Source of the DNA: Cronobacter condimenti 1330
GTDB lineage: Bacteria; Pseudomonadota; Gammaproteobacteria; Enterobacterales; Enterobacteriaceae
NCBI RefSeq assembly: GCF_001277255.1
Contig: NZ_CP012264.1
Location: forward strand, 2,418,001-2,482,000
DNA: 64,000 nucleotides
Reading direction: 5' to 3'
A program made the translations under genes and the position numbers. Below the pieces are notes generated by a model. It was not told the DNA's origin. It made no database searches and was given only the letters and a program-made list of their open reading frames with translations. Shown piece by piece: positions 56,156-64,000 of this stretch (within the stretch, counting starts at the first letter, position 1; each line of letters opens with the position of its first letter).

Positions 56156-56689
56156 ATGTTGCGATATTTAAACCAGTGTTCGCGTGGGCGCGGCGCATGG
56201 CTGTTGCTGGCCCTCACCGCCTTCGCACTGGAAATGGTGGCGCTGTGGTTCCAGCATGTCATGATGCTGAAACCCTGCGTATTGTGTATTTATGAACGTT
56301 GTGCGCTCTTTGGCGTCATGGGCGCAGGGCTTGTGGGAGCCATTGCACCGAAAACCCCGTTACGCTTTGTGGCGATGGGTATCTGGATCTACAGCGCCTG
56401 GAAGGGCCTGATGCTCGCGTGGGAACACACGATGATCCAGCTGCATCCGTCCCCCTTCGTGACCTGCGATTTCGCCGCCCGCTTTCCGGGCTGGCTGCCG
56501 CTTGATAAGTGGCTGCCGCAGGTGTTTGTCGCAAGCGGCGACTGCGCCGAGCGCCAGTGGTCGTTTCTGACGCTGGAAATGCCCCAGTGGCTGGTGGGGA
56601 TTTTCGCCGCCTACCTGCTGGTCGCCCTTCTTGTGCTGCTGGCACAGGCATTCAAACCGAAAAAACGCGATCTCTTCGGCCGCTATTAA
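56156..56689 (+). CDS. dsbB: Disulfide bond formation protein DsbB
   Basis: An inner-membrane quinone reductase of 177 residues that reoxidises DsbA. It has four membrane segments. The first periplasmic loop carries the CxxC pair ([15 protein letters not shown]), and the second has the two partner cysteines ([13 protein letters not shown] and [12 protein letters not shown]). The quinone-binding Arg is in IYERC. ATG 56156 has AGAGATAA upstream. It lies next to nhaB as in E. coli; the umuDC genes of E. coli are absent here. Confidence 0.95.
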   Translation: MLRYLNQCSRGRGAWLLLALTAFALEMVALWFQHVMMLKPCVLCIYERCALFGVMGAGLVGAIAPKTPLRFVAMGIWIYSAWKGLMLAWEHTMIQLHPSPFVTCDFAARFPGWLPLDKWLPQVFVASGDCAERQWSFLTLEMPQWLVGIFAAYLLVALLVLLAQAFKPKKRDLFGRY

Positions 56690-56712
56690 AGGCTGGCTTT
56701 GCGTCGTTTTCT

Positions 56713-56748
56713 ACGCCCGCAGCGCTTCTCGTCTGCGGGCGTTTTTTA
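56713..56748 (+). terminator. Terminator of dsbB
   Basis: ACGCCCGCAG (56713-56722) pairs with CTGCGGGCGT (56733-56742), followed by TTTTTA. Confidence 0.9.
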
Positions 56749-56839
56749 TTGTTTATCCCCGATGTCCCCTGCCGCCTGGTTTGTTTTGGCGCATCCTGTC
56801 TATACTTTTAAGGAAATGCATTAATGACAGGAGGACGAG

Positions 56840-56929
56840 ATGAATCAGTATCTGCTTAACGTCGAAAAAGATAATCCTAACGAAGCACCGGAATCGGGCG
56901 ATAAAAAACCGAATCCGAATCAGAAGTAA
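56840..56929 (+). CDS. 29-residue small protein
   Basis: ATG 56840 has GGAGGACGAG directly upstream, and the product MNQYLLNVEKDNPNEAPESG is followed by DKKPNPNQK before TAA 56927-56929. It is hydrophilic, rich in Asn, Pro, Lys and Glu, with no membrane segment. A terminator-like hairpin follows 5 bases later, so it looks like a complete monocistronic gene. The family is not recognised. Strong ribosome binding site and terminator support real expression. Confidence 0.6.
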   Translation: MNQYLLNVEKDNPNEAPESGDKKPNPNQK

Positions 56930-56933
56930 CCAT

Positions 56934-56957
56934 AAGGTCGCTGCGGCGGCCTTTTTT
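56934..56957 (+). terminator. Terminator of the 29-residue gene
   Basis: AAGGTCGC and GCGGCCTT form a stem with one wobble pair around TGCG, followed by TTTTTT. Confidence 0.8.
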
Positions 56958-57081
56958 GTATACTTTTCCGGCAATCGGCGATTTATCGTTCATTTCTGGC
57001 TTTACGTATCTTTACTGTTAAAACAAAGAGTTAATTATCGCTACAATAGCCATAATCTATCAGTTCAATCACTATAAAAAG

Positions 57082-57384
57082 GTGAATTGTATCAAGGCTG
57101 GAGATGTGCTATTTGTGTGGTCAGATGATTTTGCTAAGCCCTTTTTCAGCCCTATGAACCCTCTGATTCTCCGTGACAACGTTTGTATTAAAGCTGTACT
57201 GACGTGCTCCGGCATGCTGCGCGGCGTGTCGCTTATTCGTATGCCGGGCAATGATGACTATATGACGATCATTGCGCAGCCCTGCGAGCACCTGCAGGAA
57301 CAAATTGCGCGCTTTTTATCACTGAATGATGAAGAAACGAATACGCTCCGCCAGTTTCTTGACCAATTCCCAAAACCTGACTGA
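57082..57384 (+). CDS. Uncharacterised small protein
   Basis: A frame of about 100 codons with no recognised family. It reads NCIKAGDVLFVWSDDFAKPFFSPMNPLILRDNVCIKAVLTCSGMLRGVSLIRMPGNDDYMTII and ends in an acidic helix (LNDEETNTLRQFLDQFPKPD). The start is unclear: GTG 57082 has no separate ribosome site, and GTG 57106 lies very close to GGAG. It is soluble and backbone-like in composition. It lies between dsbB and the prophage junction in the place where E. coli carries other genes. Confidence 0.55.
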   Translation: MNCIKAGDVLFVWSDDFAKPFFSPMNPLILRDNVCIKAVLTCSGMLRGVSLIRMPGNDDYMTIIAQPCEHLQEQIARFLSLNDEETNTLRQFLDQFPKPD

Positions 57385-57545
57385 GTCCTTATTAACGTTC
57401 AATAAATAAAAATATAATTATTCAGCGTTGCTTAAGAAATATCTCAGAGCCAACTCACCGAATAGTCTGATTTTTGTAAACCGTAGATGCAGCGTAATAA
57501 ACAATAGCTATACTCCGTGTGTCACAAACAAGTCCGGAGTGTTGT

Positions 57546-57638
57546 ATGGAGATTTCAAGCAGAACTGCGGTTTTACTCAACGTGTTCGCCTTTGCTGGTT
57601 TACTCCTTTCCTTATCCGTCAGGTTTGGCTGGCTCTGA
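57546..57638 (+). CDS. 30-residue small membrane protein
   Basis: ATG 57546 has CCGGAG 9 bases upstream. The product MEISSRTAVLLNVFAFAGLL is followed by LSLSVRFGWL and TGA 57636-57638. It has one hydrophobic segment of about 18 residues and a basic residue on each side, like known small membrane proteins and type I toxins. TATACT at 57509-57514 is a good -10 candidate about 30 bases before the start. Antisense frames over it look like noise. The family is not recognised. Confidence 0.55.
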   Translation: MEISSRTAVLLNVFAFAGLLLSLSVRFGWL

Positions 57639-57736
57639 AAGGCGCGCATGCCGCATGTCATCAGCCCATTACATTCAGCGCGGTGTATCCCCCTGCCCTT
57701 AGGGCGAAAGAATACGCAGCGTGTCAGTCTCTGATA

Positions 57737-57767
57737 AAAAAAGCCGCTCCTGATGAGCGGCTTTTTT
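57737..57767. terminator. Bidirectional terminator left of the prophage
   Basis: AAAAAAGCCGCTC (57737-57749) pairs with GAGCGGCTTTTTT (57755-57767). Before the phage inserted, this lay about 60 bases after the ycgN stop and would have ended the ycgM-ycgN transcript. Confidence 0.92.
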
Positions 57768-57826
57768 ACTCGCATTATTTAACGTGGCTGATGTGTATCG
57801 CGCTTAATGCCAGTACTTAAGGTTAA

Positions 57827-57853
57827 TCTGCCCAATCCGGTTTGTTTAAAATA
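57827..57853. other. Attachment site, left copy
   Basis: TCTGCCCAATCCGGTTTGTT plus TAAAATA, identical to 63431-63457. On the minus strand it encodes ILNKPDWA, and here the next codons are GAT TAA. The original chromosomal ycgN therefore ended PDWAD before phage integration. Confidence 0.85.
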
Positions 57854-58082
57854 GGCAGCCGCTCAGGGCGGGAGCGTGTTGATGTGGTGGAAAACTAGGC
57901 TACAAGCGATGCATTAGCGCAAGACGAATCGACACCTTCCGAGGTTTTGAGTTGTTTTGCGCTAATTTTTTGCCCCATGTATGCCCCATGGTTTACCAGA
58001 GCGACCATGGCGACAGAGTGATCAGTTCAGGTCAAGCTGTTACAATATGAAAACGCTATCGATTCCATTGAAAGGAAACAAA

Positions 58083-59036
58083 ATGAGAGTTGCGGTGGTA
58101 ATTCCTTCGTACAAGGTAAAAAAACACATACTGAATGTGATAGGAAAGATTGGCCCAATAGTTGAAAAAATCTACGTTGTAGACGATTGCTGCCCAGAAG
58201 GAACTGGAGATTTTGTCCTAGAGCATCACGCAGATGAAAGAGTCGTGGTTATCAAGCATGAGGCTAACCAGGGCGTTGGAGGTGCGGTGATGACAGGATA
58301 CCAGGCAGCCGTTAATGATGGCATCGACATTGTTGTAAAAATCGATGGGGATGACCAGATGGAACCCTCTCTCATACCTTACTTTACTGCCCCGATCATT
58401 GCCGGTGAAGCTGATTACACCAAGGGTAACCGCTTTTTCAATCTGGACAATATCAGTGCTATGCCGAAAATCAGAATTTTTGGAAACGCTATATTGTCTT
58501 TCATGACAAAATTCTCATCTGGTTATTGGGATATATTTGACCCAACCAATGGCTATACCGCAATCCACACTGATGCAATTAAGTCTCTTCCATTAAGTAA
58601 AATATCTAAGAGATACTTTTTTGAATCAGACATTTTATTCCGCCTGAATACACTTAGAGCTGTTGTGGTTGATGTGCCAATGGACGCTAAATATGAGGAA
58701 GAAGAAAGCAACCTTAAGATATCAAAAATCATTGGCGACTTTCTTTACAAGCATGGTAGAAACTTTTTCAAGCGTGTTTTCTATAACTACTACCTACGAG
58801 ACATGTCTATTGCCTCAATAGAGCTTCCTCTTGGATTGGCTATGTTTTTGTTTGGCGTTGTCGTTGGTGTTGTGAATTGGGCTGATGCTATCAGGACGGA
58901 CATACCAAATACTTCCGGTACGGTTATGCTTGCTGCTCTGCCAGTGATAATTGGTTTGCAATTGATACTGGCCTTCTTCGGTCATGATATTGCTAACACG
59001 CCCAGAAGAACATTTCATAACAGGTATAAGAAATGA
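58083..59036 (+). CDS. Bactoprenol glucosyltransferase-like protein (GtrB type)
   Basis: A family 2 glycosyltransferase of 317 residues. AAAGGAAACAAA precedes ATG 58083. The catalytic domain has VVIPSYKVKKHILNVIG, the VVDDCC and IDGDDQM acidic motifs, and two C-terminal membrane segments (LPLGLAMFLFGVVVGVVNW and VMLAALPVIIGLQLILAFFG). This is the plan of GtrB, which charges undecaprenyl phosphate with a sugar for O-antigen modification. It overlaps the next gene by ATGA. The family also includes polyprenol-mannose synthases, so the sugar is open. Confidence 0.85.
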   Translation: MRVAVVIPSYKVKKHILNVIGKIGPIVEKIYVVDDCCPEGTGDFVLEHHADERVVVIKHEANQGVGGAVMTGYQAAVNDGIDIVVKIDGDDQMEPSLIPYFTAPIIAGEADYTKGNRFFNLDNISAMPKIRIFGNAILSFMTKFSSGYWDIFDPTNGYTAIHTDAIKSLPLSKISKRYFFESDILFRLNTLRAVVVDVPMDAKYEEEESNLKISKIIGDFLYKHGRNFFKRVFYNYYLRDMSIASIELPLGLAMFLFGVVVGVVNWADAIRTDIPNTSGTVMLAALPVIIGLQLILAFFGHDIANTPRRTFHNRYKK

Positions 59037-59377
59037 TTTACCTAATAACCATAGCCTGCGTCATAGGTATCGCTGTAGGCCAGATACTTTTCAAGTTATC
59101 ATCCTCTGCATTAAGCAAGAGCGGCAGCTTGTTCTCATTTGATACCCTTGTGATACTGGTTCCTGCACTTGCGCTGTATGGCATAACTACGCTGGCGTGG
59201 ATATGGGTTCTTCAGAAAATAGAGCTTGGAAAGGCCTATCCTTTTATGGCCCTAGCGTTTGTCCTGGTTCCAGTTGGTAGTCACTTTTTACTTGGTGAGA
59301 AGTTTAACCTTTCATACTTTATTGGTGTCGCATTAATCATGGTCGGCATCATCATAACATTAAGGTCTGCATCATGA
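59033..59377 (+). CDS. Small EamA/SMR-type flippase (GtrA-like role)
   Basis: A 114-residue protein with four membrane segments. The sequence AWIWVLQKIELGKAYPFMALAFVLVPVGSHFLLGEKFNLSYFIGVALIMVGIIITL is of the EamA/small multidrug resistance type (as in ArnE). It is not of the classical GtrA family, although the position and size are those of gtrA. It should move the lipid-linked sugar made by the upstream enzyme across the inner membrane. It overlaps both neighbours by ATGA. Confidence 0.8.
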   Translation: MIYLITIACVIGIAVGQILFKLSSSALSKSGSLFSFDTLVILVPALALYGITTLAWIWVLQKIELGKAYPFMALAFVLVPVGSHFLLGEKFNLSYFIGVALIMVGIIITLRSAS

Positions 59378-61200
59378 TGTACTGGGCTTTAATATCGGTT
59401 TTTGGCTATTTTATCTACCTGGTATTTGTAGCTAAACTTAAATGGCAGCAGGCCCCTTTCATTACTCTTAGTATCTGCACTTGCATACTTTATGTTAGCG
59501 GTATACTTGGTTTCCTTGAGCAAGGTTGGGGTATCGCCATATCGCTTGGATTCGTCCTCGGGACTTATGCAATTTACAAAGAAAGACCTGTTATTCATTT
59601 GACGTGGAATAATGTTCTTGCGGCGTTGGTCAGCGTAGCGCCTTTTATATTTTCATTTCTTTCCGTTAAAAACGATTATTTGTTCACGGATTGGGATGAG
59701 TTTTCTTTCTGGGGTGCAAGCATTAAAATAATGACTGTTACCAATGCTATTTACGATGGCGGGTCGTCATTATCCAATACATTCAAGGCTTACCCTCCCT
59801 TCCAGCAGTTGGCTCAGTATCTTTTTGTATACCCGGCAGGATGGAGCGAATCAGCTGTACTCAAAGCTCATAACGTTTATATATATTCAGCGATGTTGTT
59901 TGCATCTGCAACAGTCATAAGAAAGGATGTGTTACTGGCCGCTATAGCATTTGCGGCATCATCAACATTTATCTACTTTTTCAAATACGATATAGGGCAT
60001 GTTCTTGTAGATCAACTCTTGGGAGTGGCTTTTCTATCTGCGCTCTGCGTGGCAGTTTCGGCATGTGAGAAAGACAGAAAATACCTATTGCCTCTGATTA
60101 TCTTCATTTTGCCACTGATTAAACAGATCGGTTTGGTGTTTGGATTATTCGCTATAGCTTGCGCTTTCGTACATATTGCGCTTGGAAAAAATGGTGGTTT
60201 TAAGAGCAGGTTGATAGAGGCTTTTAAACTATCAGTGTTATGTCTTGCAGTGCTACTGGTATCATTTAAGTCATGGTCCTTATACCTTAGCAGTGTTGAT
60301 GTCACGCCAGTCTTTAGCGCTTCTGGACCAATAAATTGGGCGTCTGCTGCTATGCAGGACAAGATATCGGTGACGCTTGCGGAACTTAATACGCGTATCT
60401 TAAACCCGCTCTATTTTAGTTATGCAACTCTTCACTTCCGCCCTTTAACCATTTTTATGATTGGTGTAGCAATGATTGCACCTATCGCAATTATGAGTAA
60501 AGGTCGCAGGCTTCAGGAAACCGCTATCGCAGCAATCCTGCCATTGATGTTCGCGTCTTATATAGCTTTCCTGGTCTATTGCTATATTGCATACTTTTCG
60601 GAGTTTGAATCTAAAAGACTTGCATCCTTTGAAAGATATGCAGGCACATTTTTAATAGCCTGGGCATCATTCCTGTTATACAAACTTGTCGATTTGAGCT
60701 GGAGAGGTTTCAGGAGCGCATACTCGCTAATTGCCATCCTGGCTGTTGCTCTTCCAGTGTATGGCGTTACTGGATATTACCGGCTTGACCTTCAGAAGAT
60801 TCGCCCAGAACAGAAAAAAGCAGTCCTCAGGAAGGATGTTTCGCGCTTGTCTGACATGATCTGGAAGAAACTCAAGCCAGGCGATTCAGTTTACTTCATT
60901 GCCCAAAACACCAAAGGCCTTGAAAAGCTAGCTTTCACCTATGAAATGCAGCCGTTTAAGGCAAATAACTGGTGCTGGACGTTAGGTAAAAAGTATTATG
61001 AAAGCGATGTTTGGACATGCGATCAGAGCCTTTCGCAATCCATGAAGGGTTACAAATATTTGGCAATTTACAAAGCGGATCAGCAGTTCTGGGATTTATT
61101 TTCTTCTCACTTTAAAGATGGGGAGAGAAAAGACGAACTTGCTATATACAAAGCTGATTATGATAAAGATGGGATACTGCATTTAACTGAGGTTAAATAG
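59374..61200 (+). CDS. Multi-span membrane glycosyltransferase (GtrC-like)
   Basis: A 608-residue inner-membrane protein with about a dozen hydrophobic segments in its first 470 residues and a periplasmic-type soluble tail (YRLDLQKIRPEQKKAVLRKDVSRLSDMIWKKL...). The early acidic motif LFTDWDEFSFWGASIK in a large loop fits GT-C enzymes that use lipid-linked sugars. As last gene of the three-gene cluster it should transfer the sugar to the O-antigen, changing serotype and blocking superinfection. gtrC genes are highly variable, so no specific linkage can be predicted. A terminator follows. Confidence 0.8.
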   Translation: MMYWALISVFGYFIYLVFVAKLKWQQAPFITLSICTCILYVSGILGFLEQGWGIAISLGFVLGTYAIYKERPVIHLTWNNVLAALVSVAPFIFSFLSVKNDYLFTDWDEFSFWGASIKIMTVTNAIYDGGSSLSNTFKAYPPFQQLAQYLFVYPAGWSESAVLKAHNVYIYSAMLFASATVIRKDVLLAAIAFAASSTFIYFFKYDIGHVLVDQLLGVAFLSALCVAVSACEKDRKYLLPLIIFILPLIKQIGLVFGLFAIACAFVHIALGKNGGFKSRLIEAFKLSVLCLAVLLVSFKSWSLYLSSVDVTPVFSASGPINWASAAMQDKISVTLAELNTRILNPLYFSYATLHFRPLTIFMIGVAMIAPIAIMSKGRRLQETAIAAILPLMFASYIAFLVYCYIAYFSEFESKRLASFERYAGTFLIAWASFLLYKLVDLSWRGFRSAYSLIAILAVALPVYGVTGYYRLDLQKIRPEQKKAVLRKDVSRLSDMIWKKLKPGDSVYFIAQNTKGLEKLAFTYEMQPFKANNWCWTLGKKYYESDVWTCDQSLSQSMKGYKYLAIYKADQQFWDLFSSHFKDGERKDELAIYKADYDKDGILHLTEVK

Positions 61201-61216
61201 GAAAACACACCAAGTT

Positions 61217-61242
61217 AAGGCCCCTCACGGGGCCTTTATTTT
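61217..61242 (+). terminator. Terminator of the gtr-like operon
   Basis: AAGGCCCC (61217-61224) pairs with GGGGCCTT (61229-61236), followed by TATTTT. It lies between the converging gtr-type operon and tailspike. Confidence 0.88.
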
Positions 61243-63035
61243 AACCTTCAGTGTGAGCCCTTCTGGACAGCGTTGGGCCGGGGCCGCTGGATGACCACGT
61301 AAGAGTTATGGTATCACCCGCTTCTAGCCGAACTGCCTGTATGGATGATGTTGGGATATTAACAGCGTTGCCATCTCTAGATACCATAGCCTGTGTTATT
61401 GAAGCTGTACCTTGGATATATACAGTGCATGGCAGCCTAGTATCATTAACCCAGGTTCCTCTCGTTCCGCCGGTTACGGGAGTGAGGCTCATAGTAGCAG
61501 CCGTTCTTACATCAGTTGTATTGATAAAGCTTGATAACTTGATGTCATATATGCTTCTTTTTCTGGTTCCTGACCCTGAGTCTGTAAAACCACCGGAGCC
61601 AGTATTCCAGTTTTTTACTACCACGTTTTTAACTTCGTAACCTATTGCTACTGATTGAACCTCTATTAACTCAAAATACCCGCCATCGATAAGGCCATTA
61701 AAACCCTGCGCAACAAATCGCTGGCTTGAATAACAGTTCAGGAATTTTGTATATCTGCCGCGATCCACAAAGTCGCCGGTTGACGCGTTGAGGTTTTCAT
61801 TGCCCATGCCAATGAATGTATTGAAGCGGCAGTTTGAATTGATGTTTGTCCCGTACTCGCTGTTTGTTTCGCATGATCCCCCAAGAAATTGGTTACCATC
61901 TCCCCACATCATATTGAGCCCGCGAGCCAGACCCTCCATATATAAGCTAATGAAATTATTATTTGTTGGGCTTCCTTCCCCGCCGCCCGCTCGCGTTCCC
62001 ACAGTCAGAAGCATACCCAGCTGAGGCGCGTTAACTGTAGGACCTGATAAATTACGGTACTTAGAGCACATCAGATTTGAAAAACGCCCAAGCTGGACGC
62101 TCTTCATAGCGATACCCGTGCCAGTAGACTTAGTTCCCCATACAGACACATCTTCCCATATGCAGCGCGCAATACCTTGAGCAACAATGACGTTCAATGT
62201 TGATGAGTTACCTTCGATGTGAATACCACGAAGGTTAAACGAGTCAACATATGGTTGAGAGGGGTTAATTGGATCGGGCCAAGCATCAATATCAAAGGCT
62301 GTGTGGTCAGATGATGAATTCATGCATTTCAGTATGGTCTGCATGCTTCCTTTTCCGGCCAATGTGATTCTGTTTTTGGTTATTTTACCTAAGTCCGTAT
62401 AACGGAATATCCCTGAAGGAAACTCAAGAGTCACATAATCAGTATTTATTTTACTGAGCATTTGAATGAAATTTGCAGTGTTGTCGGTGAAATCATCACC
62501 GACCAGGCCCCAATTTCGCACATCATAAACCGGGTATCCATTCAGTCGTCCAACACAGCGCCAGTTAGTATCCGGAATCGAGGGTACGGATACTGGAAAC
62601 ATATTGCCTTTATAAACGTACCATAGCCCTTCTGTAGCATAAAAGGCTGCTTCCGTAGATGAGTTAACAGTTCCGCCAAGTCCGAACGTAGCCTTCTTTT
62701 TGATGCCGCTAAGAGAGTAATCGCTGAATACAGTGCCGCCGAACGATCAGGCGACAATCTTGTCTCCGCCGGGGCTGATTAACTGAAGGCGTAGCTGGTC
62801 AGGGTCATAGCTTAATACGTTGTCGATGTATTCGATCAGCGCATCATAGCTATCATAGATAGCCATGCTGTAGCCTTTTGTTGTCACTACTCTCGTTGAC
62901 CGTTATATACGAGCTTTCCTGCGCCATTTAGCCGTAATGGCTGAGAAATCTGGACTCGGCTACCATCTTCATTCTCAATATAGACAGGGATTTGATTGGC
63001 CGGAATGGTTGGGTCAGTGTCAATCAAACTGAGGG
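61241..63035 (-). pseudogene. P22-like tailspike, truncated and broken
   Basis: Three pieces on the minus strand. The 5' part (to 62887) is a P22 head-binding domain ([35 protein letters not shown]), which lacks its first ~35 residues. A frameshift follows at about 62890. Next TTKGYSMAIYDSYDALIEYIDNVLSYDPDQ continues in the new frame to TGA 62749-62747, where a Gly codon is expected. The rest is open to 61241 and encodes a beta-helix spike (VYDVRNWGLVGDDFTDNTANFI..., GNQFLGGSCETNSEYG). The spike would have bound and cut host O-antigen. The 3' part from ATG 62602 is still a 453-codon open frame, but without a head-binding domain it cannot work in a virion. Confidence 0.85.
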
Positions 63036-63049
63036 AGTTTGGAAGAACC

Positions 63050-63403
63050 AGAACAGACCAGTGCACTTTCGTTTTTGTTCCGCGGCTAACGGCAAGAAAC
63101 GGGATGGGTGGAGACTGGTATGCTCCTGGGTCATTTGGATCTACATGGAATGAGACACTGAAGCGGGCAAAGATAAAACACAGGAAGGCATATGAGTCTC
63201 GACACACTTACGCCTGCTGGGCATTAAGCGCTGGCGCCAACCCAAACTTCATTGCTTCGCAGATGGGTCACAATTCGGCTCAGATGGTTTACAGCGTTTA
63301 CGGGAAATGGATGAGCGATAACAACGTAGATCAGATGAGTATACTCAACGCTAATTTTGGAGGAAATGCCCCACAGATGCCCCCGGCAGTCAATCAGCAG
63401 TAA
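63050..63403 (+). pseudogene. Phage tyrosine-integrase C-terminal fragment
   Basis: The frame from about 63050 to TAA 63401-63403 reads [63 protein letters not shown] and so on. It carries the catalytic Arg-His pair (SRHTYA) and the box ending MGHNSAQMVYSVYGKWM with the active-site Tyr. The N-terminal half with the first catalytic Arg is missing; the fragment begins at the junction with the tailspike remnant. It cannot excise the element. It lies 27 bases from the right attachment site, the normal place for int. Confidence 0.88.
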
Positions 63404-63426
63404 GAAATCCCTTTCATATCAACACT

Positions 63427-63873
63427 TCACTCTGCCCAATCCGGTTTGTTTAAAATATGGTCTTGCCAGTCGCGAACTTCTGATTCTTTTACCGCGATAT
63501 GACGAACCGAAATACGTTCAGCGTGCATCGCGGCTTTCGAACCGGCGCGCAGCGGGTGCCATACCGGAAGGTTTTTGCCTTCCGCCAGCAGGCGATAGGC
63601 GCACGTAGGCGGTAGCCATTCAAAGGTTGGCAGATTATCACGGGTCAGCTTGATGCAGTCTGGCTCATACTCAAAGCGGCGTTCATAGTTACGACACTGG
63701 CAGGTTTTGATGTTGAGCTGACGGCAGGCGACGTTGGTGAAATAGATTTCGTCGGTATCTTCATCCATCAACTTATGCAGACAGCACTGGCCGCAGCCGT
63801 CACAGAGGGATTCCCACTCGGCGTCGCTCATCTCATCCAGGGTTTTACGCTGCCAGAAAGGCGTTTCGGTCAT
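63427..63873 (-). CDS. ycgN: YcgN family cysteine-cluster protein
   Basis: A cytoplasmic protein of 148 residues, nearly identical to E. coli YcgN. Cysteine motifs are [14 protein letters not shown] near residue 28 and [18 protein letters not shown], a UPF0153/zinc- or iron-binding cluster. The function is unknown. Its 3' end serves as phage attachment site: the last codons (PDWAE, TGA) come from the phage side, and the pre-insertion end PDWAD survives at the left junction. ycgM lies upstream in the same direction. Confidence 0.95.
   Translation of the reverse strand: MTETPFWQRKTLDEMSDAEWESLCDGCGQCCLHKLMDEDTDEIYFTNVACRQLNIKTCQCRNYERRFEYEPDCIKLTRDNLPTFEWLPPTCAYRLLAEGKNLPVWHPLRAGSKAAMHAERISVRHIAVKESEVRDWQDHILNKPDWAE
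63431..63457. other. Attachment site, right copy within ycgN
   Basis: Identical to 57827-57853 over 27 bp. It lies in the last codons of ycgN, adjacent to the integrase fragment. Integration restored the ycgN reading frame with one changed last residue. Confidence 0.85.
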
Positions 63874-63938
63874 AACAGTGTCCGCGCATCAAAAATTAAG
63901 CTGCACCTTATAAACACTCTGGCGTCGGGATGCAAGCA

Positions 63939-63959
63939 TTGCCGCCCCGGGGGCGGCAT
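63939..63959 (-). other. GC-rich hairpin between ycgM and ycgN
   Basis: TGCCGCCCC and GGGGCGGCA form a strong hairpin just after the ycgM stop on the minus strand, without a T-run. It may slow transcription or protect the mRNA end between the two genes. Confidence 0.55.
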
Positions 63960-63961
63960 CT

Positions 63962-64000
63962 TTACAGTACGCGAGTCGTCAGGGTGTGGTCGTCGAACGT
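63962..64000 (-). CDS. ycgM: YcgM (fumarylacetoacetate hydrolase family), last codons
   Basis: Minus strand from the window edge: TFDDHTLTTRVL then TAA 63964-63962. E. coli YcgM ends TFDGHSLTTRVL, so the match and the position next to ycgN identify it. Only 12 codons are in the window. Confidence 0.85.
   Translation of the reverse strand, partial: TFDDHTLTTRVL

Larger units (their letters stand above)
57827..63457. mobile_element. P22-like prophage remnant at the ycgN 3' end
   Basis: A 5.6-kb element bounded by a 27-bp direct repeat that is the end of the ycgN coding sequence. It retains three seroconversion-type genes, a disrupted tailspike on the opposite strand and the C-terminal part of an integrase. 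In P22-like phages gtr and tailspike lie at one end of the prophage and int at the other. The abrupt tailspike/int junction near 63040 therefore marks deletion of nearly the whole phage genome. The AT-rich composition contrasts with the backbone. Confidence 0.88.

Noticed and set aside
57455..57775. A 106-codon minus-strand frame near the prophage
   Set aside because: It runs through a terminator hairpin and has no ribosome site, and the opposite strand offers a better supported small gene.
57827..57853. A tRNA gene as prophage attachment site
   Set aside because: The repeat lies in the 3' coding end of ycgN and no tRNA fold can be drawn around either copy.
1..64000. CRISPR arrays, rRNA genes or complete insertion sequences
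   Set aside because: No regularly spaced direct repeats, rRNA stretches or transposase genes with terminal repeats were seen anywhere in the window.

Overview
The window is an enterobacterial chromosome segment. The gene order treA-ymgE-ycgR-emtA-ldcA-(insert)-cvrA-dadX-dadA-spoVR-fadR-nhaB-dsbB-(insert)-ycgN-ycgM matches the E. coli backbone with inserts. The high-GC backbone and the gene content fit Cronobacter, Enterobacter or a close relative. The genus is an inference, not read from a marker gene.

Region by region. (1) 1-3111: the 3' part of a dipeptide/oligopeptide-type ABC importer operon (permease, permease, two ATPases). (2) 3.4-22.4 kb: a complete contact-dependent growth inhibition (CDI) locus on the minus strand, cdiB (20699-22423), cdiA (10459-20646) and cdiI (9964-10446). 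Behind it lies a 6.3-kb graveyard of displaced toxin/immunity cassettes. These include an orphan nuclease-like CdiA-CT with its CdiI, a 91% identical second CdiI with only the toxin tail, a barstar-type immunity gene behind a CdiA stem fused to the last ~27 residues of a barnase-like toxin, a VENN-type orphan toxin overlapping a small membrane immunity gene, a frameshifted membrane immunity gene, and an unknown immunity-like gene. Two copies of a conserved hairpin element with compensatory base changes lie upstream of the two largest orphan toxins. (3) 23-28 kb: yecA, a TetR regulator divergent from a flavodoxin-fold quinone reductase across a long palindrome, a stand-alone KilAC antirepressor-like gene, and a MocR regulator divergent from an AhpD-like gene. 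(4) 28.4-34.2 kb: a four-gene binding-protein-dependent ABC importer, divergent from a metallo-beta-lactamase-fold hydrolase plus LacI regulator, with a perfect 16-bp palindrome between them.

(5) 34.3-41.6 kb: periplasmic trehalase with a (Pro-Ala)17 tail made of a pure hexanucleotide repeat, a TonB-dependent siderophore receptor with a candidate Fur box, ymgE, ycgR with a near-consensus FliA (sigma 28) promoter, emtA and ldcA. (6) 41.6-47.2 kb: an accessory insert between ldcA and cvrA with an immunity-like gene and its decayed paralogue, a DUF1963-like gene, a DUF4142 protein, a GNAT acetyltransferase, an aldo/keto reductase and a LysR regulator. (7) 47.4-57.8 kb: cvrA, dadX-dadA, spoVR, fadR, nhaB, dsbB, and two small ORFs too short for usual annotation. 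(8) 57827-63457: a prophage remnant bounded by a 27-bp direct repeat of the 3' end of ycgN. It keeps a serotype-conversion-type glucosylation cluster, a broken P22-like tailspike and an integrase tail, joined by a large internal deletion. The window ends with ycgN and the last codons of ycgM.

The most interesting part is the CDI island. Identical stem DNA shared by the live cdiA and a displaced module, a duplicated immunity gene and conserved hairpins together record how toxin tips are exchanged. No function was verified by search; family names rest on recognised motifs and remembered homologues.
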